Shown: positions 1 through 6,883, counted from the first letter of the stretch. The stretch is DNA of 13,410 nucleotides from Micavibrio_B sp044238965 (GCA_044238965.1 JBIICJ010000042.1:1-13410), one strand, 5' to 3'. Numbers and translations: made by a program. The notes: generated by a model from the letters alone, not told the origin.

Positions 1-791
1 AGGCGATGTCTGTTGAATTGGGTTCTGGTCAATTGATCCCTGGTTTCGAAGATCAATTGGTTGGCAAAAAAGTGGGCGATGATGTAAAAGTTGATGTCAC
101 ATTCCCAGCAGATTACCACCAAAAAGAATTGGCAGCTCAGCCAGCCATTTTCGAATGCAAAATTGTTGAATTGCGTGAGGCATCTGAAACTAAGATTGAT
201 GATGAATTGGCACAAAAATTACGTTTTGAAAATTTGGACAAACTAAAAGATGCAATTGTTCAAGAAATCTTAGGCGATTATGAGCAATTAACACGTATGA
301 AATTAAAGCGTGCTCTGTTAGATGCTCTTGATGATGGTCATGATTTTGACTTGCCACAAGGTATGGTTGATTTGGAATGCGAGTCCATCACAAAACAAAT
401 GGAAAAAGAAAAATCACAAAAAGGTGAAACTCTTTCCGATGTCGAAAAAGAAAATTTAAAATTAATCGCGGCACGTCGCGTTCGTTTGGGTTTGGTGTTG
501 GCCGAAGTTGGTCGTGCAAACAATGTTGATGTATCAAATGATGAGCTAACCCGTGCCATTCATGCTGAGGCACGTAAATACCCAGGCCAAGAAATTAAGG
601 TTTTGGAATTTTACAGCAAAAACCCACAGGTGATTGAATCATTCCGAGCGCCGTTATTTGAAGACAAAGTTGTTGATTTCATCTTGAGCAAAGCCACCGT
701 GACTGAAAAAACAGTTTCGATTGATGATTTGACCAATGATGAAGATGATGATTTGGCGACTAAACCAAAGAAATCATCTAAAAAGAAATAA
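1..791 (+). CDS. tig: Trigger factor, ribosome-associated chaperone and prolyl isomerase (5' end missing)
   Basis: This is the 3' part of trigger factor, a ribosome-bound chaperone that folds nascent chains. The gene enters the window in frame 3, so the first ATG at position 6 is internal; 262 codons plus stop are present. The first ~55 residues are the end of the FKBP-type PPIase domain (G-S-G-x-L-I-P-G-F-E-D followed by V-T-F-P-A-D-Y). The rest is the helical C-terminal chaperone domain, with the late E-F-Y-S-K-N-P motif typical of the family. The ribosome-binding N-terminal domain lies upstream of the window. The protein ends in an acidic run followed by a lysine/serine tail (K-P-K-K-S-S-K-K-K). 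It is followed after 68 nt by clpP. The identification is from sequence similarity to known trigger factors and is secure. Confidence 0.95.
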   Translation, partial: AMSVELGSGQLIPGFEDQLVGKKVGDDVKVDVTFPADYHQKELAAQPAIFECKIVELREASETKIDDELAQKLRFENLDKLKDAIVQEILGDYEQLTRMKLKRALLDALDDGHDFDLPQGMVDLECESITKQMEKEKSQKGETLSDVEKENLKLIAARRVRLGLVLAEVGRANNVDVSNDELTRAIHAEARKYPGQEIKVLEFYSKNPQVIESFRAPLFEDKVVDFILSKATVTEKTVSIDDLTNDEDDDLATKPKKSSKKK

Positions 792-816
792 ATAATCCCA
801 CTTGAACAGTATCGCA

Positions 817-852
817 ACCTTGGTTAGACTCATTGAAAATTCTAACCAAGGT
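817..852 (+). promoter_or_regulatory. Perfect 12-bp inverted repeat that covers the clpP ribosome binding site
   Basis: The arms ACCTTGGTTAGA (817-828) and TCTAACCAAGGT (841-852) are exactly complementary, with a 12-nt loop between them. The AAGG at 848-851, 8 nt before the clpP ATG, is the only good Shine-Dalgarno and is fully inside the 3' arm. No T-tract follows, so this is not an ordinary terminator. It could be a translation-controlling hairpin (for example a thermosensor) or, as DNA, a dyad operator. The structure is seen directly; the function is inferred. Confidence 0.7.
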
Positions 853-859
853 ATACAAA

Positions 860-1510
860 ATGATTCGTGATCGCGACCCCGTTGAAATATTCGACAATTA
901 TCTCGTCCCAACCGTTATTGAGCAAACAAACCGCGGCGAACGCGCGTTTGATATTTATTCACGCTTGCTCAAAGAACGCATTATCTTTTTGGTCGGCGGT
1001 GTGAATGATAACGTGGCATCATTAGTTTGTGCGCAGTTGTTGTTTCTTGAATCAGAAAACCCAACCAAAGATATTTATTTCTACATTAACTCACCAGGCG
1101 GCGTGGTTAGCTCTGGCTTGTCTATGTACGACACAATGCAATATATCAAACCACCTGTGGCAACTGTATGTATGGGGCAGGCATGTTCAATGGGTTCATT
1201 CTTATTGATGGCGGGCGCGGCTGGTAAACGTTTCTCATTGCCAAATTCACGCATTATGATTCACCAACCATCAGGTGGTGCGGGCGGTATGGCATCTGAT
1301 ATCGAAATCCAAGCCAAAGAAATCATTCGTTTGAAAAAACATTTGACCGAATTATATGTGAAGCACACAGGTCAAAAATATAAAATCCTTGAAGACGCAA
1401 TGGATCGTGACACATGGTTATCGGCAGAAGAATCCAAAGCCATGGGCCTCGTTGACCATGTTGTGTCATCTCGTAATGACGTTGTGCCAATGGTCGAAGA
1501 GAAGAAATAA
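860..1510 (+). CDS. clpP: ATP-dependent Clp protease proteolytic subunit ClpP
   Basis: ClpP is the tetradecameric serine peptidase that degrades cytosolic substrates unfolded by ClpX or ClpA. The 216-residue product has the complete catalytic triad: Ser110 in G-Q-A-C-S-M-G, His135 in M-I-H-Q-P and Asp184 in D-R-D-T-W-L-S. It also has the oxyanion-loop motif N-S-P-G-G at 77-81. Length and triad spacing match the family (E. coli 111/136/185). I chose the ATG at 860 because the AAGG at 848-851 has an 8-nt spacing to it and the protein then begins M-I-R-D-R-D-P, close to other alphaproteobacterial ClpPs. An in-frame TTG at 833 would add nine residues but lies in the loop of the hairpin. clpX does not follow; lon comes next after 151 nt. 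Confidence 0.96.
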   Translation: MIRDRDPVEIFDNYLVPTVIEQTNRGERAFDIYSRLLKERIIFLVGGVNDNVASLVCAQLLFLESENPTKDIYFYINSPGGVVSSGLSMYDTMQYIKPPVATVCMGQACSMGSFLLMAGAAGKRFSLPNSRIMIHQPSGGAGGMASDIEIQAKEIIRLKKHLTELYVKHTGQKYKILEDAMDRDTWLSAEESKAMGLVDHVVSSRNDVVPMVEEKK

Positions 1511-1530
1511 GTCTTTTCCCCAACTGCTCC

Positions 1531-1558
1531 CTTGATTTCCGATCGAAATTAACCATTT
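1531..1558 (+). promoter_or_regulatory. Candidate sigma-32 (RpoH) heat-shock promoter upstream of lon
   Basis: CTTGATT (1531-1537), a 13-nt spacer and AACCATTT (1551-1558) resemble the classical RpoH pattern CTTGAAA-N11-16-CCCCATnT (5/7 and 6/8 matches). The -35-like box is preceded by CTCC, as in the extended consensus. Transcription would start near 1565, leaving about 97 nt of leader before lon, a well-known RpoH-regulated gene. The assignment is by consensus only. Confidence 0.45.
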
Positions 1559-1661
1559 CATTAGATATGGACTGGTAAAGTCGCTTTTTGGCTTTTTCTT
1601 GGGCGTGTTTCAGGTAATAGTCGTATGTATATGATTTAGGTGTGAAAGGTTTTTGGTACAC

Positions 1662-4085
1662 ATGTTTGGTTTGAAATCATCATCATCAACTCCGTCGAAA
1701 AAATTTGCTGTATTGCCGCTGCGCGATATCGTTGTGTTTCCGCACATGATCGTGCCGTTATTTGTCGGTCGCGAGAAATCAGTCAAGGCTCTCGAAAAAG
1801 TGATGGAGAATGGAAAGCAAATTTTAATGCTGACCCAAAAATCACCCACCATTGATGACCCCAAGGCCGAAGATTTATACGAAGTTGGTACTATTGGTAC
1901 AATTCTGCAGTTGCTAAAATTACCAGACGGCACTGTCAAAGTTTTAGTTGAAGGTGAAAAACGCGCGCGTGTGACCGAGTTCACGAACATAGACGATATG
2001 TTAGAAGTCGAAGCGATTGAATTAGAAGATTCCACACCTGAAAATGATGAACTCAATACGCTGGCACGTGCACTCACACAGCAATTTGAAGAGTATGTGA
2101 AGCTGAATAAAAAAATTCCACCCGAAGTCATTGTATCTATCAATCAAATTTCAGAAGTATCGAAATTATCAGATACCGTTGCATCACATTTAACCATGCG
2201 CATCGAGGATAAACAAAAGATCCTTGAAATCGCCAATACCGCCGAACGTGTTGAGCATATTTTCGGCATTATTTATGGCGAAATGGGCGTCCTGCACGTT
2301 GAAAAACGTATTCGCGGGCGCGTAAAAAAACAAATGGAGAAAACCCAACGCGAATATTATTTGAATGAACAAATGAAGGCCATTCAAAAAGAATTGGGCG
2401 AAATGGACGGCACAGATGAAATGGGTGAATTGGAAAAGCGTATCAATCAAACAAAATTTTCCAAGGACGCCAAAGATCGTGCACTTGCTGAACTCAAAAA
2501 ATTAAAACAAATGTCGCCGATGTCGGCTGAAGCAACTGTGGTGCGCAATTATCTTGATTGGATGCTCGCTCTGCCATGGAAAAAAACAACCAAGGTCAAA
2601 AAAGATATTTCCGAGGCAGAAAAAATTCTCAACAAAGATCATTACGGTCTCGAAAAAGTCAAAGAACGTATTTTGGAATATTTGGCGGTACAAACCCGCA
2701 CGAATAAGGTGAAGGGATCAATCTTATGTCTCGTGGGCCCGCCAGGTGTTGGAAAAACATCATTGGGACAATCAATTGCGAAGGCAACCAATCGTAATTT
2801 CGTGCGTATGTCATTGGGCGGCGTGCGCGATGAGAGCGAAATTCGCGGTCACAGACGCACATATATTGGCGCATTACCTGGTAAAGTTATCCAAGGCATG
2901 AAAAAGGCCAAAACATCAAACCCGTTATTCTTGCTCGATGAAATTGATAAATTGGGATCGGATTATCGCGGCGATCCATCATCGGCATTGCTAGAGGTTC
3001 TTGATCCCGAACAAAACAATACATTCAATGATCATTATTTGGAATTGGATTATGATTTGTCGGATGTAATGTTTATTTGTACGGCAAATAGTTTGCGCAT
3101 GCCGCAACCATTACTCGACCGTATGGAGATTATTCGTTTATCGGGTTATACCGAAGACGAAAAATTGATGATTGTCAAAAAGCATTTGATGAAAAAACAA
3201 ATCAAAAATGCAGGTTTGAAAGAATCTGAAATTAAGATTTCTGATGAAGCCGTGCGTGATCTCATTCGTTATTATACGCGTGAGGCAGGAGTTCGTAACC
3301 TTGAACGCGAAATTGCGAATTTGTGCCGCAAAGCTATCAAAGAAATTTTGCAAAAGAAGAAAACGCAAATCGGTATTACAGCCAAAAACCTTGATAAATA
3401 TGCGGGTGTTCGCAAATATAAATTTGGGGAAATCGAAGATAATAACCGCATTGGTGTGGTCAATGGTTTGGCGTACACCGAATTTGGCGGCGATTTATTA
3501 TCCATCGAAGCCGTGACCATGAAGGGCAAAGACGGCAAAGTTTCCACCACGGGTAATTTAAAAGACGTGATGCGCGAATCCATCACCGTTGCGGAAATGT
3601 TGATCAAATCACGGGCGCGAACATTTGGCGTATCGTATGCGAAATTGCGCGAATTAAATATTCACGTGCACGTACCCGAAGGTGCAACACCAAAAGATGG
3701 TCCATCAGCGGGCGCGGCAATGGTCACCGCCATTGTATCGGCATTAACGGGTATTGAAATTCGTCGTGATATCGCGATGACGGGCGAAGTGAATTTACGT
3801 GGTAACGTCACCGAGATTGGCGGTCTCAAGGAAAAATTGCTTGCAGCATTACGCGGCGGCATTACCAAGGTTTTGATCCCACGTGACAATGAAAAAGATT
3901 TGGAAGAAATTCCCGCGAATGTGAAGAAGGGGCTTGAAATTATTCCCGTCGGCACAATTGAGGAAGTTCTAATGCACGCCTTGGTTGTGATGCCAGAGCC
4001 TATTTCAGAGGATTCTGAAAAACAGGAGCTGGAGTTAGCCAAAAAAACGGCGGAAAATAAGGATTCTGACGTAATTCGCCATTGA
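1662..4085 (+). CDS. lon: ATP-dependent protease Lon (LonA type)
   Basis: Lon is a cytosolic homo-hexameric AAA+ serine protease that removes misfolded and short-lived regulatory proteins. The 807-residue product has, in order, an N-terminal LON substrate-binding domain (about 15-205, opening V-L-P-L-R-D-I-V-V-F-P), a coiled linker, an AAA+ module with Walker A G-P-P-G-V-G-K-T at 359-366 and Walker B ending Asp426-Glu427, and a C-terminal peptidase domain. The catalytic dyad is Ser682 in D-G-P-S-A-G and Lys725 in G-G-L-K-E-K, with the family's 43-residue spacing. The start is the ATG at 1662, with AAAGG at 1645-1649 as a somewhat distant Shine-Dalgarno; an in-frame TTG at 1653 would be too close to it. 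The N-terminus has a short serine run encoded by four TCA codons. hupB follows, as in many proteobacteria. Confidence 0.97.
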   Translation: MFGLKSSSSTPSKKFAVLPLRDIVVFPHMIVPLFVGREKSVKALEKVMENGKQILMLTQKSPTIDDPKAEDLYEVGTIGTILQLLKLPDGTVKVLVEGEKRARVTEFTNIDDMLEVEAIELEDSTPENDELNTLARALTQQFEEYVKLNKKIPPEVIVSINQISEVSKLSDTVASHLTMRIEDKQKILEIANTAERVEHIFGIIYGEMGVLHVEKRIRGRVKKQMEKTQREYYLNEQMKAIQKELGEMDGTDEMGELEKRINQTKFSKDAKDRALAELKKLKQMSPMSAEATVVRNYLDWMLALPWKKTTKVKKDISEAEKILNKDHYGLEKVKERILEYLAVQTRTNKVKGSILCLVGPPGVGKTSLGQSIAKATNRNFVRMSLGGVRDESEIRGHRRTYIGALPGKVIQGMKKAKTSNPLFLLDEIDKLGSDYRGDPSSALLEVLDPEQNNTFNDHYLELDYDLSDVMFICTANSLRMPQPLLDRMEIIRLSGYTEDEKLMIVKKHLMKKQIKNAGLKESEIKISDEAVRDLIRYYTREAGVRNLEREIANLCRKAIKEILQKKKTQIGITAKNLDKYAGVRKYKFGEIEDNNRIGVVNGLAYTEFGGDLLSIEAVTMKGKDGKVSTTGNLKDVMRESITVAEMLIKSRARTFGVSYAKLRELNIHVHVPEGATPKDGPSAGAAMVTAIVSALTGIEIRRDIAMTGEVNLRGNVTEIGGLKEKLLAALRGGITKVLIPRDNEKDLEEIPANVKKGLEIIPVGTIEEVLMHALVVMPEPISEDSEKQELELAKKTAENKDSDVIRH

Positions 4086-4111
4086 GTTATGGGGAAAAAG
4101 AGGGGTAGGAT
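4082..4111 (+). promoter_or_regulatory. Possible sigma-70-like promoter for hupB
   Basis: TTGAGT (4082-4087), 18 nt, then TAGGAT (4106-4111); each box matches its consensus at 4 of 6 positions. It overlaps the lon stop codon and would start transcription near 4118, giving a short hupB leader. Support is consensus resemblance and position only. Confidence 0.3.
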
Positions 4112-4155
4112 AGTTCCAACTCAACCTCTTAACCAAAATGAAGTGGTACAGAATC

Positions 4156-4431
4156 ATGAATAAATCTGAATTGATTGATCAAGTTGCTGAAAAAACAGGC
4201 ATGACCAAAGTGCAAACACAAGAAGCTTTGGAAGCATTCTTGGGCACAATCCAAAACGCATTGAAAAAGAACGAAGATGTGAAAATCGTTGGTTTCGGTG
4301 CATTCACCGTGTCAGAACGTGCAGCAACCACAGGTCGCAACCCACGTACAGGCGAAGAAATCAAAATCCCCGCTTCAAAATCACCAAAATTCAAAGCGGG
4401 CAAAGAGTTAAAAGACGCTGTGAATAAATAA
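4156..4431 (+). CDS. hupB: DNA-binding protein HU (HU-beta type)
   Basis: HU is a small basic dimeric nucleoid protein that bends and compacts DNA. The 91-residue product shows the complete fold: M-N-K-S-E-L-I at the start, then V-G-F-G-A-F-T-V, and the DNA-binding arm with G-R-N-P-R-T-G-E-E-I-K-I-P-A, which carries the proline that intercalates in the minor groove. The ATG at 4156 is chosen because family members begin M-N-K-x-(E/D)-L; the in-frame ATG at 4138 would add an unusual six-residue extension. Neither start has a strong Shine-Dalgarno. The lon–hupB order is conserved in proteobacteria. The gene is closed by a strong terminator 36 nt downstream. Confidence 0.95.
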   Translation: MNKSELIDQVAEKTGMTKVQTQEALEAFLGTIQNALKKNEDVKIVGFGAFTVSERAATTGRNPRTGEEIKIPASKSPKFKAGKELKDAVNK

Positions 4432-4467
4432 GGTGAATAAATAATTCGATCTTATTGGATCATAACG

Positions 4468-4499
4468 AAAAAGCGGGGCTGTAATGTTCCGCTTTTTTT
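4468..4499 (+). terminator. Intrinsic terminator after hupB
   Basis: A 9-bp stem AAAAAGCGG / CCGCTTTTT, extendable inward by G-U pairs, encloses a 12-nt loop and runs into seven consecutive T residues (4493-4499). This is a canonical rho-independent terminator that ends the clpP–lon–hupB block. Confidence 0.85.
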
Positions 4500-4522
4500 A
4501 TTTGTTTTGATAAAATAAGGGG

Positions 4523-4551
4523 TTGATCTTTGTGATGGGATTGGTTACAAA
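4523..4551 (+). promoter_or_regulatory. Possible promoter of tRNA-Val
   Basis: TTGATC (4523-4528), 17 nt, TACAAA (4546-4551); both boxes match consensus at 4 of 6 positions. The predicted start near 4558 is a few bases before the mature tRNA 5' end. It lies just beyond the hupB terminator, so the tRNA needs a promoter here. Confidence 0.4.
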
Positions 4552-4563
4552 AACGGCTCTTAA

Positions 4564-4638
4564 GCGCGCTTAGCTCAGCGGTAGAGCAATTCGTTTACAC
4601 CGAATGGGTCGGGAGTTCAATCCTCTCAGCGCGCACCA
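4564..4638 (+). tRNA. tRNA-Val (anticodon TAC), CCA encoded
   Basis: A full cloverleaf can be drawn: acceptor GCGCGCT / AGCGCGC, D stem GCTC / GAGC, anticodon stem ATTCG / CGAAT with loop TTTACAC (anticodon TAC at 4596-4598, reading GUA), a 5-nt variable loop, and T stem GGGAG / CTCTC (one G-U pair) with loop TTCAATC. The discriminator is A4635 and CCA is genomically encoded (4636-4638). A tRNA-Val after hupB is, from memory, a common alphaproteobacterial arrangement. Confidence 0.95.
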
Positions 4639-4676
4639 TTTTAAAGTTTTCTACGAACTCCCTAAAATTAATAATG

Positions 4677-4693
4677 GCATGACAAAGTCATGC
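4677..4693. repeat. Short perfect hairpin GCATGAC-AAA-GTCATGC
   Basis: Seven-base arms with a 3-nt loop, directly abutting the duplicated tRNA-Val 3' end that begins at 4694. No T-tract follows, so it is not a terminator by itself. The abutment suggests a recombination or processing junction; the function is unknown. Confidence 0.6.
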
Positions 4694-4715
4694 GAGTTCA
4701 ATCCTCTCAGCGCGC
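4694..4715 (+). repeat. 22-bp duplicate of the tRNA-Val 3' end
   Basis: These 22 bases repeat exactly positions 4613-4634 of tRNA-Val (most of the T arm plus the 3' acceptor strand), 81 bp downstream. Similarity continues weakly beyond (TTTTAAAG, then TTTTC in both). There is no 5' half, so this is not a functional tRNA. It could be a relic of a tandem tRNA duplication, or an attachment-site copy left after an integrated element was lost. Confidence 0.8.
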
Positions 4716-4734
4716 CTTTTTAAAGCTTTTCAAA

Positions 4735-5172
4735 TTATCTTTGAATTAAAACAGGAATGGCCGTAAAGGCGATAAAGCTCTCACGTTTGGGTTTTGCAAG
4801 AGGTTGTAATGGCCCACTCATTTTAACCCTATGAACAGCATGAAAAGCCCCAGCTAACGAAGCCTGTGCCTTTGCCTCTGTCATCACCCGTTCAATGAGG
4901 GTGTCATGCGACGTCGTGGAATGATATGGCACACGTCCTTTGACCTCAGGCAGTTCACGAATGGTATCACGATTAGCCGATAAAATTTCCCCGACTGTGG
5001 CGAATACACCTTTGGCAGAAATTATAACAATTTGATTTTCAAATCTAACCTTGTATGGGTAAATATCGGATGAATTGGGCATACCCATGCGCAAAAGGTC
5101 ATCTTCAATGCGTCTTAAAATCTCGTCTGGCAGGCCTTGTTTCCCTAAATATGTTGAATCTTTATGGGGCAT
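4735..5172 (-). CDS. Hypothetical protein, 145 aa
   Basis: I do not recognise this protein. It is a soluble, mixed-composition product with no visible signal peptide or membrane segment. The N-terminal ~30 residues look helical and charged (D-E-I-L-R-R-I-E-D-D-L-L-R-M), followed by a predicted beta-rich stretch (V-R-F-E-N-Q-I-V-I-I-S-A-K-G-V-F-A-T-V). The C-terminus is rich in lysine and proline and then hydrophobic. The ATG at 5172 is preceded, on the minus strand, by AAGG about 11 nt upstream, and that AAGG lies in a hairpin. The gene is divergent from the 121-aa gene at 5291 and ends close to the tRNA-Val remnant, convergent with tRNA-Val. Arginine codons (mostly CGN) resemble the core genes. 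It is probably a real gene because the frame fills an otherwise empty interval. Confidence 0.7.
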   Translation of the reverse strand: MPHKDSTYLGKQGLPDEILRRIEDDLLRMGMPNSSDIYPYKVRFENQIVIISAKGVFATVGEILSANRDTIRELPEVKGRVPYHSTTSHDTLIERVMTEAKAQASLAGAFHAVHRVKMSGPLQPLAKPKRESFIAFTAIPVLIQR

Positions 5173-5175
5173 AAT

Positions 5176-5203
5176 CTTGGTTACCTTAAACTAAGGTCAC
5201 AAG
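5176..5203. promoter_or_regulatory. Imperfect inverted repeat in the divergent intergenic region
   Basis: The perfect core ACCTTA (5183-5188) / TAAGGT (5192-5197) has a 3-nt loop and is flanked by CTTG (5176-5179) and CAAG (5200-5203). On the minus strand the AAGG used by the 145-aa gene lies in the 3' arm. It may be an operator for the divergent pair or a hairpin that limits translation. It shares the octamer CTTGGTTA with the clpP dyad, which may be coincidence. Confidence 0.4.
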
Positions 5204-5290
5204 TCAACTTTATTAACATAATTTTTAACTATTTTTTAATGGCTCTGACGTACCCTAAAACTATAAGAAAAGCCAAAAAGGGAGCCAGCC

Positions 5291-5656
5291 ATGCCAATTT
5301 GCCGCGGAATCAAAGTTTCAGAAGACGGAGTTTTAGCGGATATTTGGTTTGATAAGGCGCGGGCGCATAAATTAATTCGCACCGAAAATGGTATCGAAGC
5401 TGTGGTATCACCCAACCCACATGGCAAATTATTGGATTTAGAAGGTTTAAAACGCCTTCAAGGGTATGCGAACGGTGAGGAAACCCTTCGCGACCCGAAT
5501 GGTGAAATCATGAAATTTTCAGACGTATTCTTTTGCATGAATATTTGCTCGCGCTTCCACGAAGTTGACCCATCATTTGCATTATTCATGGATTTCAAAG
5601 ATCAATCACCTGCTGTGGCTGCATCGACTGTGGAGACGATGTTAAGACGCGCATAA
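5291..5656 (+). CDS. Hypothetical protein, 121 aa
   Basis: I do not recognise this protein. It is probably a cytosolic product with no signal peptide or transmembrane helix. Visible features are an N-terminal segment M-P-I-C-R-G-I-K-V-S, a middle stretch G-K-L-L-D-L-E-G-L-K-R-L-Q-G-Y, and a C-terminal half with two cysteines (F-F-C-M-N-I-C) and aromatic residues. The ATG at 5291 has a strong Shine-Dalgarno (AAGGGAG) ending 6 nt before it. A TATAAG at 5262-5267 could be a -10 element, but no convincing -35 is present. A strong terminator follows 32 nt after the stop, so it looks like a single-gene transcription unit. Codon use is like that of the neighbouring core genes. Confidence 0.78.
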   Translation: MPICRGIKVSEDGVLADIWFDKARAHKLIRTENGIEAVVSPNPHGKLLDLEGLKRLQGYANGEETLRDPNGEIMKFSDVFFCMNICSRFHEVDPSFALFMDFKDQSPAVAASTVETMLRRA

Positions 5657-5688
5657 ACAAAATTATCCTTTAGGCTAGAACAGAAAAG

Positions 5689-5724
5689 ATACCGCAATGC
5701 ATATAGCATTTGCGGTATTTTTTT
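5689..5724 (+). terminator. Intrinsic terminator after the 121-aa gene
   Basis: The arms ATACCGCAATGC (5689-5700) and GCATTTGCGGTAT (5706-5718) pair over 12 bp with a single bulged T and a 5-nt loop ATATA. The 3' arm runs into seven T residues (5718-5724). Confidence 0.88.
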
Positions 5725-5761
5725 GCTTTAATGCATCATCAATTCTCGAAAGGATTCATCA

Positions 5762-6883
5762 ATGCTTATCGGCGTGCCAAAAGAAATCAAAAAACAAGAA
5801 CATCGCGTGGGTTTAGTGCCATCATCGGTACGTGAATTTATTGCACATGGCCATAAGGTGATTGTTGAAACAGGTGCGGGTGCAGGCATTGGATTTGGTG
5901 ATGATGTTTACAAAGCCGCAGGTGCAGAAATTGCAGCAACCGCATCGGATGTGTTTGCAAAGGCAGACATGATTATCAAGGTCAAAGAACCACAACCACA
6001 AGAATGCAAAATGTTACGCAAAGATCAGGTATTATTTACATACCTTCATCTCGCGGCGGATAAAGCGCAGGCCGAAGGTTTAGTTGAATCAGGTTGCATT
6101 GCAATTGCGTATGAAACCGTTGTCGGGGCGGATGGGCGTTCGTTACCATTGCTTGCACCCATGTCAGAAATTGCAGGGCGTTTATCGGTGCAAGTGGGCG
6201 CGCATTATTTGCAAAAACATGTGGGCGGGCTCGGTCGTTTGATGGGCGGCGTGCCAGGTGTGAAACCTGCATCGGTTGTTATTTTGGGCGGTGGTGTATC
6301 TGGATTCAATGCGGCACGCATGGCGGTCGGCATGGAAGCCCATGTCACCATTTTGGAAAAATCACCTGATCGTATGCGTTTCTTGGATGATTATTTTGCA
6401 GGGCGCGCGACGGTGATTCATTCAACTACCGATTCAATTGAAGAATACGTCACGAATTCCGATGTCATTATTGGCGCTGTGTTAATTCCAGGCGCGAGCG
6501 CACCACAATTAGTGACCAAGGATATGCTGAAAAAAATGCGCAAAGGTTCCGTGATGGTTGATATCGCCATCGACCAAGGTGGATGTTTTGAAACATCAAA
6601 AGCCACAACGCACGCCGATCCTGTTTATATCGTCGATGATGTTGTCCATTATTGCGTGGCGAATATGCCGGGCGCGGTCGCATTAACATCGGCGATGGCA
6701 TTGAACCAATCTGTATTGCCCTATGCGCTTAAATTGGCGGATAAGGGTTGGAAACAGGTGTTATTGGCGGATAAAGGCTTCCGTTTGGGGTTAAATGTGT
6801 GCCAAGGCCAGATTACCCACCGCGAAGTTGCCGAATCTTTGGGCATGACCTTTACCGAAAACCCAACGGCCTTGGCGGCGTAA
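5762..6883 (+). CDS. ald: Alanine dehydrogenase
   Basis: NAD-dependent alanine dehydrogenase interconverts L-alanine with pyruvate and ammonia in the cytosol. The 373-residue protein has the usual family length. It opens with the AlaDH/PNT signature G-V-P-K-E-I-K-K-x-E-x-R-V-G-L. Pyruvate- and substrate-binding residues fall at the expected positions: Arg15, Lys75 (K-V-K-E-P), catalytic His96 (Y-L-H-L-A-A) and Asp271 (V-D-I-A-I-D-Q-G-G). The NAD-binding Rossmann fold is centred on G-G-G-V-S-G at 176-181, with an acidic Glu199 at the end of its second strand favouring NAD over NADP. The ATG has a good Shine-Dalgarno (GAAAGGA, 7-nt spacing). The full AlaDH pattern and single-chain length argue against PntA transhydrogenase. 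It lies between a terminator and tRNA-Asp, so it is probably transcribed alone. Confidence 0.95.
   Translation: MLIGVPKEIKKQEHRVGLVPSSVREFIAHGHKVIVETGAGAGIGFGDDVYKAAGAEIAATASDVFAKADMIIKVKEPQPQECKMLRKDQVLFTYLHLAADKAQAEGLVESGCIAIAYETVVGADGRSLPLLAPMSEIAGRLSVQVGAHYLQKHVGGLGRLMGGVPGVKPASVVILGGGVSGFNAARMAVGMEAHVTILEKSPDRMRFLDDYFAGRATVIHSTTDSIEEYVTNSDVIIGAVLIPGASAPQLVTKDMLKKMRKGSVMVDIAIDQGGCFETSKATTHADPVYIVDDVVHYCVANMPGAVALTSAMALNQSVLPYALKLADKGWKQVLLADKGFRLGLNVCQGQITHREVAESLGMTFTENPTALAA

Noticed and set aside
801..828. CTTGAAC at 801 as a heat-shock -35 box for clpP
   Set aside because: No acceptable -10 of the CCCCATnT or related type occurs at the required spacing.
833..859. TTG at 833 as a longer clpP start
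   Set aside because: It lies in the hairpin loop with no Shine-Dalgarno; the ATG at 860 has AAGG at good spacing and gives the family length and catalytic numbering.
1323..1661. Minus-strand frame of 112 codons starting with GTG in the clpP–lon gap
   Set aside because: Most of it is antisense to clpP, it has no Shine-Dalgarno, and only the first ~50 codons lie in non-coding DNA. It is mentioned only as a possible remnant.
1610..2143. Minus-strand frame of 177 codons opposite the start of lon
   Set aside because: It is the serine-rich shadow of the strongly conserved lon N-terminal domain.
4138..4155. Upstream ATG for hupB adding six residues
   Set aside because: HU proteins start M-N-K-x-(E/D)-L; the extension is atypical and this ATG has no better ribosome binding site.
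4677..4716. Second tRNA gene downstream of tRNA-Val
   Set aside because: Only the T arm and 3' acceptor strand are present; there is no 5' acceptor strand, D arm or anticodon arm.
5164..5352. Plus-strand 62-codon frame across the divergent intergenic region
   Set aside because: It overlaps the better supported 121-aa gene in another frame and has no ribosome binding site or protein-like composition.
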